DNA of 64,000 nucleotides from Kitasatospora sp. NBC_00374 (GCF_041434935.1 NZ_CP107964.1:5439001-5503000); one strand, 5' to 3'. Positions 1 to 9,910 are shown, counted from the stretch's first letter. Translations and numbers: made by a program. Notes: generated by a model not told the origin, from the sequence alone.

Positions 1-1174
<1,174 letters not shown>

Positions 1175-1230
1175 GGGGGACGTCCTTGTCTGGTCTCGTG
1201 GAGACGTGCTAGAAGGTGCGGGCACGGCGC

Positions 1231-1269
1231 GGGGCACCGCGGTCCACTGTCCAGTGTGCGCGGTGCCCC
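1231..1269 (-). terminator. Intercistronic hairpin between glyA and sdaA
   Basis: GGGGCACCGCG (1231-1241) pairs perfectly with CGCGGTGCCCC (1259-1269), and the loop contains a second small stem, CACTG/CAGTG. It lies in the 144-bp gap after glyA in the direction of transcription. No U-tract follows, so it may be a partial terminator, an RNA-stability element for the upstream mRNA, or a separator before a sdaA promoter. Confidence 0.5.
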
Positions 1270-1318
1270 GGAGAACCGGGAGGTACGGCGGGGGGCGCCC
1301 GTCGTACCCCGAGGTGAA

Positions 1319-2584
1319 CTACAGGTTCGGGTAGAGCGGGTACTTGGCGGCCAGCGCGGTGACGCGGGCCTTGAGGGCGGTGGCCTTGGCCTCGTCGAAG
1401 GCGGGCAGCAGCGCCTCGGCGATGATGTCGGCGACCTCGGTGAAGTCCTCGGCCTGGAAGCCGCGGGTGGCGAGGGCGGGGGTGCCGATCCGCAGGCCGG
1501 AGGTGACCATCGGGGGGCGGGGGTCGTTCGGGACGGCGTTGCGGTTGACCGTGATGCCGACCTCGTGGAGGCGGTCCTCGGCCTGCTGGCCGTCGAGCTC
1601 GCTGTGGCGCAGGTCGACGAGGACCAGGTGGACGTCGGTGCCGCCGGAGAGGACGGAGACGCCGGCCTCGGTCGCGTCGGCCTGCAGCAGGCGCTCGGCG
1701 AGGATCTTGGCGCCGTCCAGGGTGCGCTGCTGGCGCTCCTTGAACTCCTCGGAGGCGGCGATCTTGAAGGCGACGGCCTTGCCGGCGATCACGTGCTCGA
1801 GCGGGCCGCCCTGCTGGCCGGGGAAGACCGCGGAGTTGATCTTCTTGGCGTACTCGGCCTTGGAGAGGATCACGCCGCCGCGCGGGCCGCCGAGGGTCTT
1901 GTGGGTGGTGGTGGTGACAACGTCGGCGTACGGCACCGGGGACGGGTGCAGGCCGGCGGCGACCAGGCCGGCGAAGTGCGCCATGTCGACCATGAGCAGG
2001 GCGCCGACCTCGTCCGCGATGCGGCGGAACTCGGCGAAGTCCAGCTGGCGGGGGTAGGCGGACCAGCCGGCGATGATCAGCTTCGGCTGGTGCTCCTTGG
2101 CGAGGCGCTCGACCTCGGCCATGTCGACGACGCCGGTCTCGTCGACGTGGTAGGCGGCCACGTTGTAGAGCTTGCCGGAGAAGTTGATCTTCATGCCGTG
2201 GGTCAGGTGGCCGCCGTGGGCCAGGCTGAGGCCCAGGATGGTGTCGCCCGGCTGGATCAGCGCGAACATGGCGGCCGCGTTGGCCTGCGCGCCGGAGTGC
2301 GGCTGGACGTTGGCGTGCTCGGCGCCGAACAGCTCCTTGATCCGGTCGATCGCGATCTGCTCGACCACGTCGACGTGCTCGCAGCCGCCGTAGTAGCGCT
2401 TGCCGGGGTAGCCCTCGGCGTACTTGTTGGTCAGGACCGAACCCTGGGCCTCCATGACCGCCACGGGGGCGAAGTTCTCGGAGGCGATCATTTCGAGGGT
2501 GGTCTGCTGGCGGTGCAGCTCGGCGTCGACCGCGGCGGCGATCTCCGGGTCGAGCGCGTGCAGGGACTGGTTGAGAACCGTCAT
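1319..2584 (-). CDS. glyA: Serine hydroxymethyltransferase
   Basis: PLP enzyme interconverting serine and glycine while transferring a one-carbon unit to or from tetrahydrofolate. The 421-residue protein has the full family length. Visible motifs include SENFAP near residue 35, the YYGGCEHVD substrate/cofactor segment, HSGAQANAA, and the PLP-lysine motif TTTTHKTLGGPRGG with Lys at about residue 229. The start ATG gives MTVLNQSLHALDP. It follows gcvH by 89 bp in the same operon. Together with the glycine cleavage proteins it balances glycine, serine and methylene-THF. Nothing abnormal seen. Confidence 0.98.
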   Translation of the reverse strand: MTVLNQSLHALDPEIAAAVDAELHRQQTTLEMIASENFAPVAVMEAQGSVLTNKYAEGYPGKRYYGGCEHVDVVEQIAIDRIKELFGAEHANVQPHSGAQANAAAMFALIQPGDTILGLSLAHGGHLTHGMKINFSGKLYNVAAYHVDETGVVDMAEVERLAKEHQPKLIIAGWSAYPRQLDFAEFRRIADEVGALLMVDMAHFAGLVAAGLHPSPVPYADVVTTTTHKTLGGPRGGVILSKAEYAKKINSAVFPGQQGGPLEHVIAGKAVAFKIAASEEFKERQQRTLDGAKILAERLLQADATEAGVSVLSGGTDVHLVLVDLRHSELDGQQAEDRLHEVGITVNRNAVPNDPRPPMVTSGLRIGTPALATRGFQAEDFTEVADIIAEALLPAFDEAKATALKARVTALAAKYPLYPNL

Positions 2585-2624
2585 GAGTGGGTCTTCCCGT
2601 GGGGCTGGGCGGGTTACCTGAGGG

Positions 2625-2661
2625 GAAGGGGCCGTCCGCCGCGCTGCGGCCGGCCCCCTTT
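2625..2661 (-). terminator. Weak intercistronic hairpin between gcvH and glyA
   Basis: AAGGGGCC on the left pairs with GGCCCCCTT on the right across a GC-rich loop. It sits between gcvH and glyA on the operon's mRNA. There is no clear U-tract; processing or partial attenuation is possible. Confidence 0.25.
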
Positions 2662-2673
2662 CACGCGGGTCGG

Positions 2674-3054
2674 TCAGACGCCGGTGGTGAAGGCGGTGTA
2701 GGCCTCGGCGTCGAGCAGCTCGTCGGTCGCCTCGACCTTGACCTTGAACAGCCAGGCACCCTCGAAGGGCTCGCCGTTGACCAGCGCCGGGTCGTCGATG
2801 ACGGCCTGGTTGATCTCGACGATCTCACCGGTGGCCGGCGAGAACAGGTCGCTGACCGACTTGGTCGACTCCAGCTCACCACAGGTCTCGCCGGCGGTGA
2901 CGGTCTCACCGACCTCCGGGAGCTGGACGTACACGATGTCGCCGAGGGCGTCGGCCGCGTGCTTGGTGATGCCGACGGTCGAGACGCCGTCCGCGTCAGC
3001 CGCGGTCAGCCACTCGTGCTCCTTGGTGTACTGCAGGTGCGTGGGGTTGCTCAT
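2674..3054 (-). CDS. gcvH: Glycine cleavage system H protein
   Basis: Lipoyl carrier protein that shuttles the aminomethyl group between the P, T and L proteins of the glycine cleavage system. The 126-residue length fits the family. The lipoylation motif is visible as GELESTKSVSDLFSP with the acceptor Lys at about residue 65, preceded by the LGDIVYVQLPEVG strand. It starts MSNPTHLQYTKEHEWL, the usual H-protein N terminus. It lies 76 bp downstream of gcvT, under the same glycine riboswitch. gcvP is not in the window and must be encoded elsewhere. Confidence 0.98.
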   Translation of the reverse strand: MSNPTHLQYTKEHEWLTAADADGVSTVGITKHAADALGDIVYVQLPEVGETVTAGETCGELESTKSVSDLFSPATGEIVEINQAVIDDPALVNGEPFEGAWLFKVKVEATDELLDAEAYTAFTTGV

Positions 3055-3130
3055 GACGTCATTCTCCAGGATCGCAAGAGGGTAGGCGAAGCCGTCCGCT
3101 GCGCGGACCGGACTCGGGGGTTCGTACGGC

Positions 3131-4249
3131 TCAGCGGGCGCGCTTGTAGAACGGCAGCGCGACGACCTCGACCGGCTCGTGCCTGCCGCGGACGTCGACG
3201 GCGACCGCGGTGCCGGGGGCGGCGTGCGCCGCGTCCACGTACGCGATGGCGATCGGCTTGCCCAGGGTGGGGGACGGCGAGCCGGAGGTGATCCGGCCGA
3301 TCGGGGCTCCCTCGGTGGAGACCACCGCGTACTCGGCGCGCGGGACGCGCTTGCCCTCGGAGACCAGGCCGACCAGGACCTGCGGCGGGTTGGTCTCGGC
3401 GGCCGCGGCGGCCTGCTCCAGGGCCTTGCGGCCGACGAACTCGCCGTTGTTGGTGGTCTTGTCGAAGCGGACCACGCGGCCCAGACCCGCGTCGAAGGGG
3501 GTGAGGTCGGTGGACAGCTCGTGCCCGTAGAGCGGCATGCCGGCCTCCAGGCGCAGCGTGTCGCGGCAGGACAGGCCGGCCGGGACCAGGCCGGCCGGGG
3601 CGCCGGCCCCGGTCAGCGCCTGCCACAGGTGCTCGGCGTCGGCGGGGGCGCAGAAGATCTCGAAGCCGTCCTCGCCGGTGTAGCCGGTGCGGGCCAGCCA
3701 GACGTCGCGGTCGGCCACGGTGGCGGGCAGCAGGGCGTAGTACTTCAGCGCGGGCAGGTCGGCGTCGGTCAGCGAGGCCAGGATGCCGTTGGCCTCCGGG
3801 CCCTGGACGGCGATCAGCGCGTAGGCGTCGCGGTCGTCGCGGACGACCGCGTCGAAGCCGGCCGCGCGCTCGGTCAGCGCGTCCAGCACGACCTGGGCGT
3901 TGGAGGCGTTGGCGACCACCATGTACTCGGTCTCGCCGGTGCGGTAGACGATCAGGTCGTCCAGGATGCCGCCGTCCTCGCGGCAGATCATGGTGTAGCG
4001 GGCGCGCAGCACGCCGAGCGCGGAGATGAAGCCGACCAGCGCGTGGTCCAGCAGCTCGCCGGCCTGCGGGCCGGTCACGGTGATCTCACCCATGTGCGAG
4101 AGGTCGAACAGACCCGCCTTGGTGCGGACCGCGAGGTGCTCCTCGCGCTCGGAGCCGTAGCGCAGCGGCATGTCCCAGCCGGCGAAGTCGGTCATGGTGG
4201 CGCCGAGCGATCGGTGCAGCGCGTCGAGCGCGGTGTGGCGGAGGGACAT
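3131..4249 (-). CDS. gcvT: Glycine cleavage system T protein (aminomethyltransferase)
   Basis: Transfers the methylene group from the H-protein aminomethyl arm to tetrahydrofolate and releases ammonia. I chose the ATG at 4249 (MSLRHTALDALHRSLGA, 372 residues) because it matches the family N terminus and length; an upstream extension in the same frame would run through the riboswitch. Visible motifs are FAGWDMPLRYGS near residue 25, FDLSHMGEI with the folate-site region, RTGYTGEDGFEI in the middle, and the C-terminal barrel domain ending LPFYKRAR. First gene of the operon, with the tandem glycine riboswitch in its 5' leader. Identification secure; the start is well supported. Confidence 0.97.
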   Translation of the reverse strand: MSLRHTALDALHRSLGATMTDFAGWDMPLRYGSEREEHLAVRTKAGLFDLSHMGEITVTGPQAGELLDHALVGFISALGVLRARYTMICREDGGILDDLIVYRTGETEYMVVANASNAQVVLDALTERAAGFDAVVRDDRDAYALIAVQGPEANGILASLTDADLPALKYYALLPATVADRDVWLARTGYTGEDGFEIFCAPADAEHLWQALTGAGAPAGLVPAGLSCRDTLRLEAGMPLYGHELSTDLTPFDAGLGRVVRFDKTTNNGEFVGRKALEQAAAAAETNPPQVLVGLVSEGKRVPRAEYAVVSTEGAPIGRITSGSPSPTLGKPIAIAYVDAAHAAPGTAVAVDVRGRHEPVEVVALPFYKRAR

Positions 4250-4320
4250 GGCGGCGAGACTCCTTGGCTGGGCACTCTGGAGCGCGCCCGCACCTGGATG
4301 CGGGCATGCGGTGGCGAGGA

Positions 4321-4526
4321 CTCCCCGTCTGTCGTCGCAACCTGAGAGCTTCACCGCACATAAGAATGGCGGCTTGCACCGTGGGTGGGCGCACGGCGCG
4401 GCCGTGTCCACTTTCCAGATGTGCCTCGCCCGTGCGGTATGGGTGCCTGAGAGATTCCGGGGAGGACTTGCTCCTTCGGCGCCGGCCCAGCCTCTGACGA
4501 GGCACTCCGGACTCTCCCGCGCGGGT
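4321..4526 (-). promoter_or_regulatory. Tandem glycine riboswitch upstream of gcvT
   Basis: Read on the minus strand, the gcvT leader contains two copies of the glycine aptamer core. Aptamer 1 (about 4436-4526) has GGGAGAGTCCGG, then GCCGAAGGAGCAAGTCC and AATCTCTCAGGCAC. Aptamer 2 (about 4321-4420) has GGAAAGTGGACA, GGTGCAAGCCGCC and GCTCTCAGGTTGCGACGACAG. The paired CTCTCAGG elements and the short linker are diagnostic of the tandem class. Glycine binding is known to activate gcv operons in Streptomyces griseus, as far as I recall. The whole operon, including glyA and sdaA, is therefore likely induced by excess glycine. A possible -10 (CATACT, complement of 4537-4542) lies just upstream. Confidence 0.9.
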
Positions 4527-4602
4527 TCGAGCGGCCAGTATGAAGTTCGATCGGGGTCATCATGGCATGCCCGGGGGGGCCTACGGGAGGGGGGCCGGGC
4601 GA

Positions 4603-4608
4603 TACGCT
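4603..4608 (+). promoter_or_regulatory. Candidate -10 element for the first SseB-like gene
   Basis: TACGCT fits the actinomycete TANNNT -10 pattern and lies 79 bp before the chosen start at 4688. It diverges from the gcvT riboswitch leader. No convincing -35 was seen, so this is a weak call. Confidence 0.35.
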
Positions 4609-4687
4609 CTGTGGGACGGTTCTTCGGCCGGCGCACGGGCCGCACGGCACGTGGCTCGCCCGGTCAGGGCGGAAGGGGCAGAGGCGG

Positions 4688-5482
4688 ATGGGGTACCCGG
4701 CGGGCGAGGCGCAGTCCTGGGCGGAGCCGGGCGCGGCTCCCGAGGGCGGGAGCTGGCCGGTCAACGAGCTGGAACAGGTCCTCACCGCGGCTCTGGGCGA
4801 CCCGGGGGCGACCCCCCGGGTGATCGAGGTGCTGGCCCGCAGCCAGGTGTGGATCCCGCTGCCCGCGGGCGCCGACCGGCAGGGCGAGTCGCTGGACCTG
4901 CCCACCATCGAGCTGGCGGGTGCCCCCTACGTCCCGGTCTTCTCCTCCCAGGAGGAGTTCCTGCGCCAGGCGCCGGGGATGGCCTTCGCGATCGCCCCGA
5001 TGTGGGAGTTCGCCCGCGGTCTTCCGCTGGGGATCGGCATCGCGGTCAACCCCGAGGCGCCGGTGGGCATCCCGGTGCCGCCGGAGGGGGTGGGCGAGCT
5101 GCGGCGCGGCCCGCAGGGCGAGCGCGGCCCGGCGCCGGCCGTCCAGGAGGGGGCCCGGGTGGCGCTCAAGGAGCCCGAGCCGCACCAGGAGCCGTACGCC
5201 TTCCTCGCCGCCGCCGGTGCCGAACTGGCCGCGCTGCCGGAGGTGTTGACGGCCCGCCGGGCGCTGGCCAAGGTGGAGGGCGAGGCCACGCTGCTCTATC
5301 TCGGCATCCAGCTCGACCCGGCGCTGCCGGCCGACCCGGCCCGGGTGGGCGAGGCGCTCGGCCGGGCCCTGGGAACCGCCGCCCCGGCCTGGGGCGTCCA
5401 CCTGGTGCTGCTCGACCTGGCCGCCGATCCGGTGGTCGACTGGCTGATCGCACAGGTACGGCCGTTCTACGTACGGGCCTGA
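4688..5482 (+). CDS. SseB-family protein (enhanced serine sensitivity), first of two
   Basis: A 264-residue cytoplasmic protein with the SseB layout: an N-terminal domain around residues 20-130 (ELEQVLTAAL, QVWIPLP, PYVPVFSSQEEFLR, GIGIAVNPEAP) and a C-terminal domain (ALAKVEGEATLLYLGIQLD, VDWLIAQVRPFYVRA). SseB of Escherichia coli is known only from a serine-sensitivity phenotype on overproduction; no reaction is established. The start at ATG 4688 follows a GGAAGG/AGAGG purine stretch and begins MGYPAGEAQ; an upstream ATG at 4562 would add an unlikely 42 residues. It diverges from the serine/glycine operon, a position consistent with a role in serine or glycine metabolism. That role is inference. 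Confidence 0.8.
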   Translation: MGYPAGEAQSWAEPGAAPEGGSWPVNELEQVLTAALGDPGATPRVIEVLARSQVWIPLPAGADRQGESLDLPTIELAGAPYVPVFSSQEEFLRQAPGMAFAIAPMWEFARGLPLGIGIAVNPEAPVGIPVPPEGVGELRRGPQGERGPAPAVQEGARVALKEPEPHQEPYAFLAAAGAELAALPEVLTARRALAKVEGEATLLYLGIQLDPALPADPARVGEALGRALGTAAPAWGVHLVLLDLAADPVVDWLIAQVRPFYVRA

Positions 5483-5549
5483 GCGGGCCCGCCCGCTGGT
5501 GACCGTCCAGTAGAGGGACGGCGGTATGACGTGTGTCGGGCCTGCCCAA

Positions 5550-5555
5550 TAGGGT
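5550..5555 (+). promoter_or_regulatory. Candidate -10 element for the second SseB-like gene
   Basis: TAGGGT in the 139-bp gap between the two SseB-like genes, 66 bp before the GTG start at 5622. The same hexamer occurs at the leuB promoter (45481). No clear -35. Confidence 0.35.
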
Positions 5556-5621
5556 TGCTGCCGACAGCCCGCGCGGCGAGGCCGGCGGAGGCGACGGGAC
5601 GGGCGAGAGCGAGGTGGGCGC

Positions 5622-6518
5622 GTGAGCGCGGGAGCGGCAGGCGGCGGCGCACCGGGCCAGTGGGGCCCGGCTGCCCCGGCGCGTCCCGGTGGTGACCCGG
5701 GCGCGATCGAGCGCGCCCTGGGCCAGGTCGCGCCCGAGCGGTACGAGGCCTACGAGGCGCTGCTGCGCGCGATCGCCGAGGGCCAGGTCTGGATGCTGCT
5801 CTGGCACGGGCAGCCCGGCAGCCCGGACGCCCAGTACGGGAACATGGACATCGGCGGCCACGGCTACGCGCCGGCCGTCACCTCGCCCGGGCAGCTCACC
5901 GCCAGCGGCTGGGCCCGCGGCCACGAGGTGATCACCGGCCTGGAGATCGCCAACGCGCTGTACCGCACCCGCTGGGGCCTGTGGCTCGACCCGCACGTGC
6001 CCGGCGGCGGGGTCGGCGTGCCCTGGGCCGACCTGCGCCGGATCGCCGTCGGCCTGGACCGGCTGCCGGCCGGCCCGCTCCAGCTCGGCGAACCGCAGGT
6101 GCAGGCGCCGCAGTTCTACGCGCAGCTGGACCGCCAGGCGGCCGAGGTGCGCCCGCTGCGCTCGCTGCGCCAGGCCTGGGTCCAGCCGGCCCTGGGCGAG
6201 CCGTACCTGGCGATCGGCCTCGACCTGTACGACACCTCGCCGCCCGCCGTCGAGGCGGCCCGGGCGCTGGTGCAGCGCGCGGTGGCGCACGTGCCCGAGG
6301 GCCTGTCGGTGTCCACGGTGATGCTGGCGGACGAGTTCGACCCGGTCGCCATGTGGCTGTGGGCCAACGGCCGGCCGCTGTACGACCGCGAGGCCCGGTT
6401 CGGCCACACCCAGGCGCCGCCGCCCCCGCCGTACCCGGGGTACGGCTACCCGCCGCCGCAGGGGCAGTCCGTCGCGGGCTGGCAGCAACCGCCGTGGCCC
6501 GGGTACCCGGGCCGCTGA
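5622..6518 (+). CDS. SseB-family protein, second of two
   Basis: A 298-residue paralogue of the preceding gene. Recognisable elements are ALLRAIAEGQVWMLLWHG, the strand GYAPAVTSPGQL, GLWLDPHVPGGGVGVPW, and the C-terminal half YLAIGLDLYDTSPPAVEAA ending in DEFDPVAMWLWANGRPLYDR. The last 40 residues are a proline/glycine/tyrosine-rich tail (APPPPPYPGYGYPPPQG), probably disordered. The N terminus also begins with a low-complexity Gly/Ala/Pro stretch of about 25 residues. GTG at 5622 was chosen as the first start in frame; an internal start is possible. It lies 139 bp from its neighbour with its own possible -10. The specific biochemical role is unknown. Confidence 0.75.
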   Translation: MSAGAAGGGAPGQWGPAAPARPGGDPGAIERALGQVAPERYEAYEALLRAIAEGQVWMLLWHGQPGSPDAQYGNMDIGGHGYAPAVTSPGQLTASGWARGHEVITGLEIANALYRTRWGLWLDPHVPGGGVGVPWADLRRIAVGLDRLPAGPLQLGEPQVQAPQFYAQLDRQAAEVRPLRSLRQAWVQPALGEPYLAIGLDLYDTSPPAVEAARALVQRAVAHVPEGLSVSTVMLADEFDPVAMWLWANGRPLYDREARFGHTQAPPPPPYPGYGYPPPQGQSVAGWQQPPWPGYPGR

Positions 6519-7094
6519 ATCAGGTTCGTACACCATTCGAATGACCGGCCGTCGGGCAATTCGCCGACGGTTCCTCCGGCCTGGCCCGGCGCGGCCACCT
6601 GGCAGTTCTCCGCCATTGGCGACCTTCCGTCAGCCGATGCCTTGACAGGAACGTAACACCTGTGTGAAGAGCGATATGCGGTGGAAACGGCCATGCATGC
6701 AGGCAGATCACAGTTGGGCATCCTTCGCTTGTGGGGGGTGGCGCAAGCCTGTCCGAATGACACAGAGTTCTGCGCAATGCAGAGCGCGGCAGGAGCCCCA
6801 CGAAGGCGAACGCGCAAGCTGAAACACCTGATCCGCGCGGTCGGCGTTCCGACCGGAGTACCAGCTCGTCGCAACGGGCAGTCGTATTGCAGTACTTGGC
6901 ATCCTCAGCACCTCAGCACCGCACCTTCAGCACCGCCGCACCGTTTCCGGCACCACCGCACCGACGCATCGTCACCAAGCATCAGTGGCGCAATTCGGTC
7001 CATTTCGCAGCTTCGGCCCTGATCGGGCCGGACGGTACGCGAACGGACCGGAGACCGTGGGCCGGCCACCGTCGGCGAGGGGACCGAACTGACC
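6519..7094 (+). other. Intergenic leader before the peptide-transporter operon
   Basis: This 576-bp gap has no convincing gene. CCGTCGG (6549-6555) and CCGACGG (6564-6570) form a terminator-like stem just after the SseB-like gene. TTGACA occurs at 6643-6648 without a good -10 at the usual distance. A block of direct repeats follows: CTCAGCAC at 6904-6911 and 6912-6919, then TTCAGCACC and several GCACC units to about 6960. The last 100 bp lead into the permease start at 7095. No riboswitch class was recognised. Confidence 0.5.
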
Positions 7095-8084
7095 ATGACC
7101 ACATCGAACGAGACCATCGGCACCGCGTCCCAGGCCAAGCAGGAACCAGGCCCGGCGAAGCGGATCGAGGGCAGATCGCTCAGCCAGATCGCCTGGCTGC
7201 GCTTCAAGCGCGACAAGGCCGCCGTCGCCGGCGGCGTGGTCGTCATCCTGCTGGTGCTGCTCGCGGCACTGGCCAAGCCGATCGAGGCGGTCTTCGGCCT
7301 CGACCCGAACGCCTTCCACCAGGACGCCCTGGACGCCAACCTCGGCGGCATCCCGTTCGGCGACTGGGGCGGGATGAGCTGGGAGCACCCGCTGGGCGTC
7401 GACGTCCAGTACGGGCGCGACATCATGACCCGCATCCTCGAAGGCTCCTGGGTCTCGCTGCTGGTGGCCTTCGGCGCCACCGTGCTGTCCAATGTCATCG
7501 GGACCGTGCTGGGTATCACCGCCGGCTACTACGGCGGCTGGGTGGACACCGTGATCAGCCGCCTGATGGACATGTTCCTGGCCTTCCCGCTGCTGCTGTT
7601 CGCGATCGCCATCTCGGCCTCGCTCAAGGACGGCGCGTTCGGGCTGCACGGCACCTCGCTCCACATCGCGGTGCTGATCTTCGTGATCGGCTTCTTCAAC
7701 TGGCCCTACATGGGCCGGATCGTGCGCGGCCAGACCCTCTCGCTGCGTGAGCGCGAGTTCGTGGACGCGGCCCGCAGCCTCGGTGCCCGGGGGCCGTTCA
7801 TCCTGTTCAAGGAGCTGCTGCCGAACCTGGTCGGTCCGATCCTGGTCTACTCGACCCTGCTGATCCCGACCAACATCCTCTTCGAGGCCGGCCTGAGCTT
7901 CCTCGGCGTCGGCATCGAGCCGCCGCAGGCCTCCTGGGGCGGGATGCTGAGCAACGCGATCGACTACTACCAGGTGGACCCGCAGTACCTGATGGTCCCC
8001 GGCCTGGCGATCTTCATCACCGTGCTCGCTTTCAACCTGTTGGGTGACGGGCTCCGTGACGCCCTCGACCCCAAGAACAACTGA
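7095..8084 (+). CDS. Oligopeptide ABC transporter permease (DppC/OppC type)
   Basis: A 329-residue inner-membrane permease of a family 5 peptide importer. After a 30-residue cytoplasmic arm there is a first helix (AAVAGGVVVILLVLLAALA), a long extracytoplasmic loop, then five helices. The ATPase-docking EAA motif is visible as EFVDAARSLGARGPFILFKE. The C terminus, ITVLAFNLLGDGLRDALDP, is typical of DppC. It is the first gene of a five-gene operon, ahead of the binding protein, which is not the commonest order for such systems (often A-B-C-D-F). The substrate is probably short peptides; the sequence alone does not identify which. Confidence 0.93.
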   Translation: MTTSNETIGTASQAKQEPGPAKRIEGRSLSQIAWLRFKRDKAAVAGGVVVILLVLLAALAKPIEAVFGLDPNAFHQDALDANLGGIPFGDWGGMSWEHPLGVDVQYGRDIMTRILEGSWVSLLVAFGATVLSNVIGTVLGITAGYYGGWVDTVISRLMDMFLAFPLLLFAIAISASLKDGAFGLHGTSLHIAVLIFVIGFFNWPYMGRIVRGQTLSLREREFVDAARSLGARGPFILFKELLPNLVGPILVYSTLLIPTNILFEAGLSFLGVGIEPPQASWGGMLSNAIDYYQVDPQYLMVPGLAIFITVLAFNLLGDGLRDALDPKNN

Positions 8085-8143
8085 CATACCGTCAGAACTT
8101 TTTCCACCGTCATCGCTCTTCCTCCAAGGGGTTGATTTCAGCT

Positions 8144-9910
8144 ATGCGCAGGTCCCGTACTGCCGCGCTGACCGCGCTCGCCGCGGCCGTGGCGCTCACC
8201 CTCACCGGCTGCTCCAGCAGCAAGGGCAGCTCCGAGGGCGCCACCAAGGGCGGCTCCGTCGCCGGTGCCGACGCGGCCACGAAGAACATCGTGAACGCCT
8301 CGGAGCAGAAGGGCGGCACGGTCGTCTACGAGCACTCCGACGTGCCGGACTCCTTCGACCCCGGTAACACGTACTACGCGTACATGTACAACTTCTCGCG
8401 TCTGTACGGCCGTCCCCTCACCACCTTCCAGCCGGCCGCCGGCGAGGAGGGCAACAAGCTGGTCCCGGACCTCGCGGAGTCGCTCGGCCAGGTCAGCGCC
8501 GACGGCCTGAGCTGGACCTACAAGCTGCGCGCCGGCATCAAGTACGACGACGGCAGCGTGGTCACCTCCAAGGACGTCAAGTACGCGGTGGAGCGCTCCA
8601 ACTTCGCGGCCGACGTGCTGTCCAACGGCCCGACCTACTTCCACGACCTGCTCAAGGACAACGACACCCCGTACGCGGGTCCGTACAAGGACAAGAGCCC
8701 CGAGGGCCTGAAGTCCATCGAGACCCCGGACGACACCACCATCGTCTTCCACCTGAAGCAGCCGTTCGCGGACTTCGACTACCTGGTCAGCGCCCCGCAG
8801 ACGGTCCCGGTGCCGCAGGCCAAGGACACCGGCGCGGACTATGTGAAGCACATCGCCTCCACCGGCAGCTACAAGTTCCAGAGCTACGAGGACGGCAAGG
8901 AGGTCGTGCTCGTCCCGAACACCAACTGGGACGCGAAGACCGACCCGATCCGCAAGCAGCTGGCCGAGAAGATCCAGGTCAAGCTGAAGATCGCGCAGTC
9001 CACCATCGACCAGGACCTGCTGGCCGGCAACGCCCAGGTCGACCTGGCCGGCAAGGGTGTCGACCCGCAGACCCAGGCCAAGCTCCTGCTGGACCCGAAG
9101 CTCAAGGCGCAGACCGACAACACCTACGGTGGCCGCCTGGTCTACACCGCGATCAACACCAAGGTCGCGCCGTTCGACAACATCGACTGCCGCAAGGCCG
9201 TCCAGTTCGCGATCGACAAGGTCTCGGTGCAGACCGCGATCGGCGGCCCGATCCGCGGCGACGTGGCCTCCACCGTGCTGCCGCCGGACATCCCGGGCTA
9301 CCAGAAGTCCAACCTGTACGAGACCGCCGGCAACAAGGGCGACGAGGCCAAGGCCAAGGAGGCCCTGAAGGCCTGCGGCAAGCCGGAGGGCTTCAAGACC
9401 AGCATCATGGCCCGCCAGGACCGCTCGACCGAGGTCGCCTCGGCCACCGCGATCCAGGCCGCGCTGAAGAAGGTCGGCATCGAGGTCGACATCCAGCAGT
9501 TCCCGCAGGGCAAGTACTTCTCGGACTTCGCGGGCGTGCCGGAGTACACCGACAGCCACGGCACCGGCCTGATCATGATGCAGTGGGGCGCCGACTGGCC
9601 GACCGGCTACGGCTTCCTGCAGCAGGTCGTGGACGGCCGGGCGATCAAGAAGTCCGGTAACACCAACCTCTCGCAGCTGAACGACCCGTCGATCAACAAG
9701 CTGCTGGACGACGCGATCGCCAACCCGGACCGCGCCGCCCGCGAGAAGATCTACGGCGAGATCGACAAGAAGGCCATGGACGCGGCGGTCATCGTCCCGC
9801 TGACCTACTACAAGGTCTTCCTGTACCGCCCGGTGGGCGCCACCAACATGGCCTCCACCCCGGCCTTCTCCGGTCAGTACGACTACCTGAACATCGGCGT
9901 CACCAAGTAA
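8144..9910 (+). CDS. Oligopeptide-binding lipoprotein of the ABC importer
   Basis: A 588-residue solute-binding protein (family 5). The signal peptide MRRSRTAALTALAAAVALTL ends in the lipobox LTGC, with the lipidated Cys at residue 23. I preferred the ATG at 8144 over a TTG 12 bp upstream because it gives a standard lipoprotein signal; AAGGGG lies 12 bp before it. The body shows the family landmarks GLSWTYKLRAGIKYDDGS, FHLKQPFADFDYL, CRKAVQFAIDKV and GTGLIMMQWGADWPTGYG. It captures peptide outside the membrane and delivers it to the two permeases encoded on each side. Streptomyces BldKB is of this type, but this locus is not assumed to be bldK. Confidence 0.92.
   Translation: MRRSRTAALTALAAAVALTLTGCSSSKGSSEGATKGGSVAGADAATKNIVNASEQKGGTVVYEHSDVPDSFDPGNTYYAYMYNFSRLYGRPLTTFQPAAGEEGNKLVPDLAESLGQVSADGLSWTYKLRAGIKYDDGSVVTSKDVKYAVERSNFAADVLSNGPTYFHDLLKDNDTPYAGPYKDKSPEGLKSIETPDDTTIVFHLKQPFADFDYLVSAPQTVPVPQAKDTGADYVKHIASTGSYKFQSYEDGKEVVLVPNTNWDAKTDPIRKQLAEKIQVKLKIAQSTIDQDLLAGNAQVDLAGKGVDPQTQAKLLLDPKLKAQTDNTYGGRLVYTAINTKVAPFDNIDCRKAVQFAIDKVSVQTAIGGPIRGDVASTVLPPDIPGYQKSNLYETAGNKGDEAKAKEALKACGKPEGFKTSIMARQDRSTEVASATAIQAALKKVGIEVDIQQFPQGKYFSDFAGVPEYTDSHGTGLIMMQWGADWPTGYGFLQQVVDGRAIKKSGNTNLSQLNDPSINKLLDDAIANPDRAAREKIYGEIDKKAMDAAVIVPLTYYKVFLYRPVGATNMASTPAFSGQYDYLNIGVTK

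Noticed and set aside
4351..4908. A minus-strand 185-residue frame over the riboswitch
   Set aside because: It overlaps the glycine aptamers, whose conserved bases explain the sequence, and shows no protein family features.
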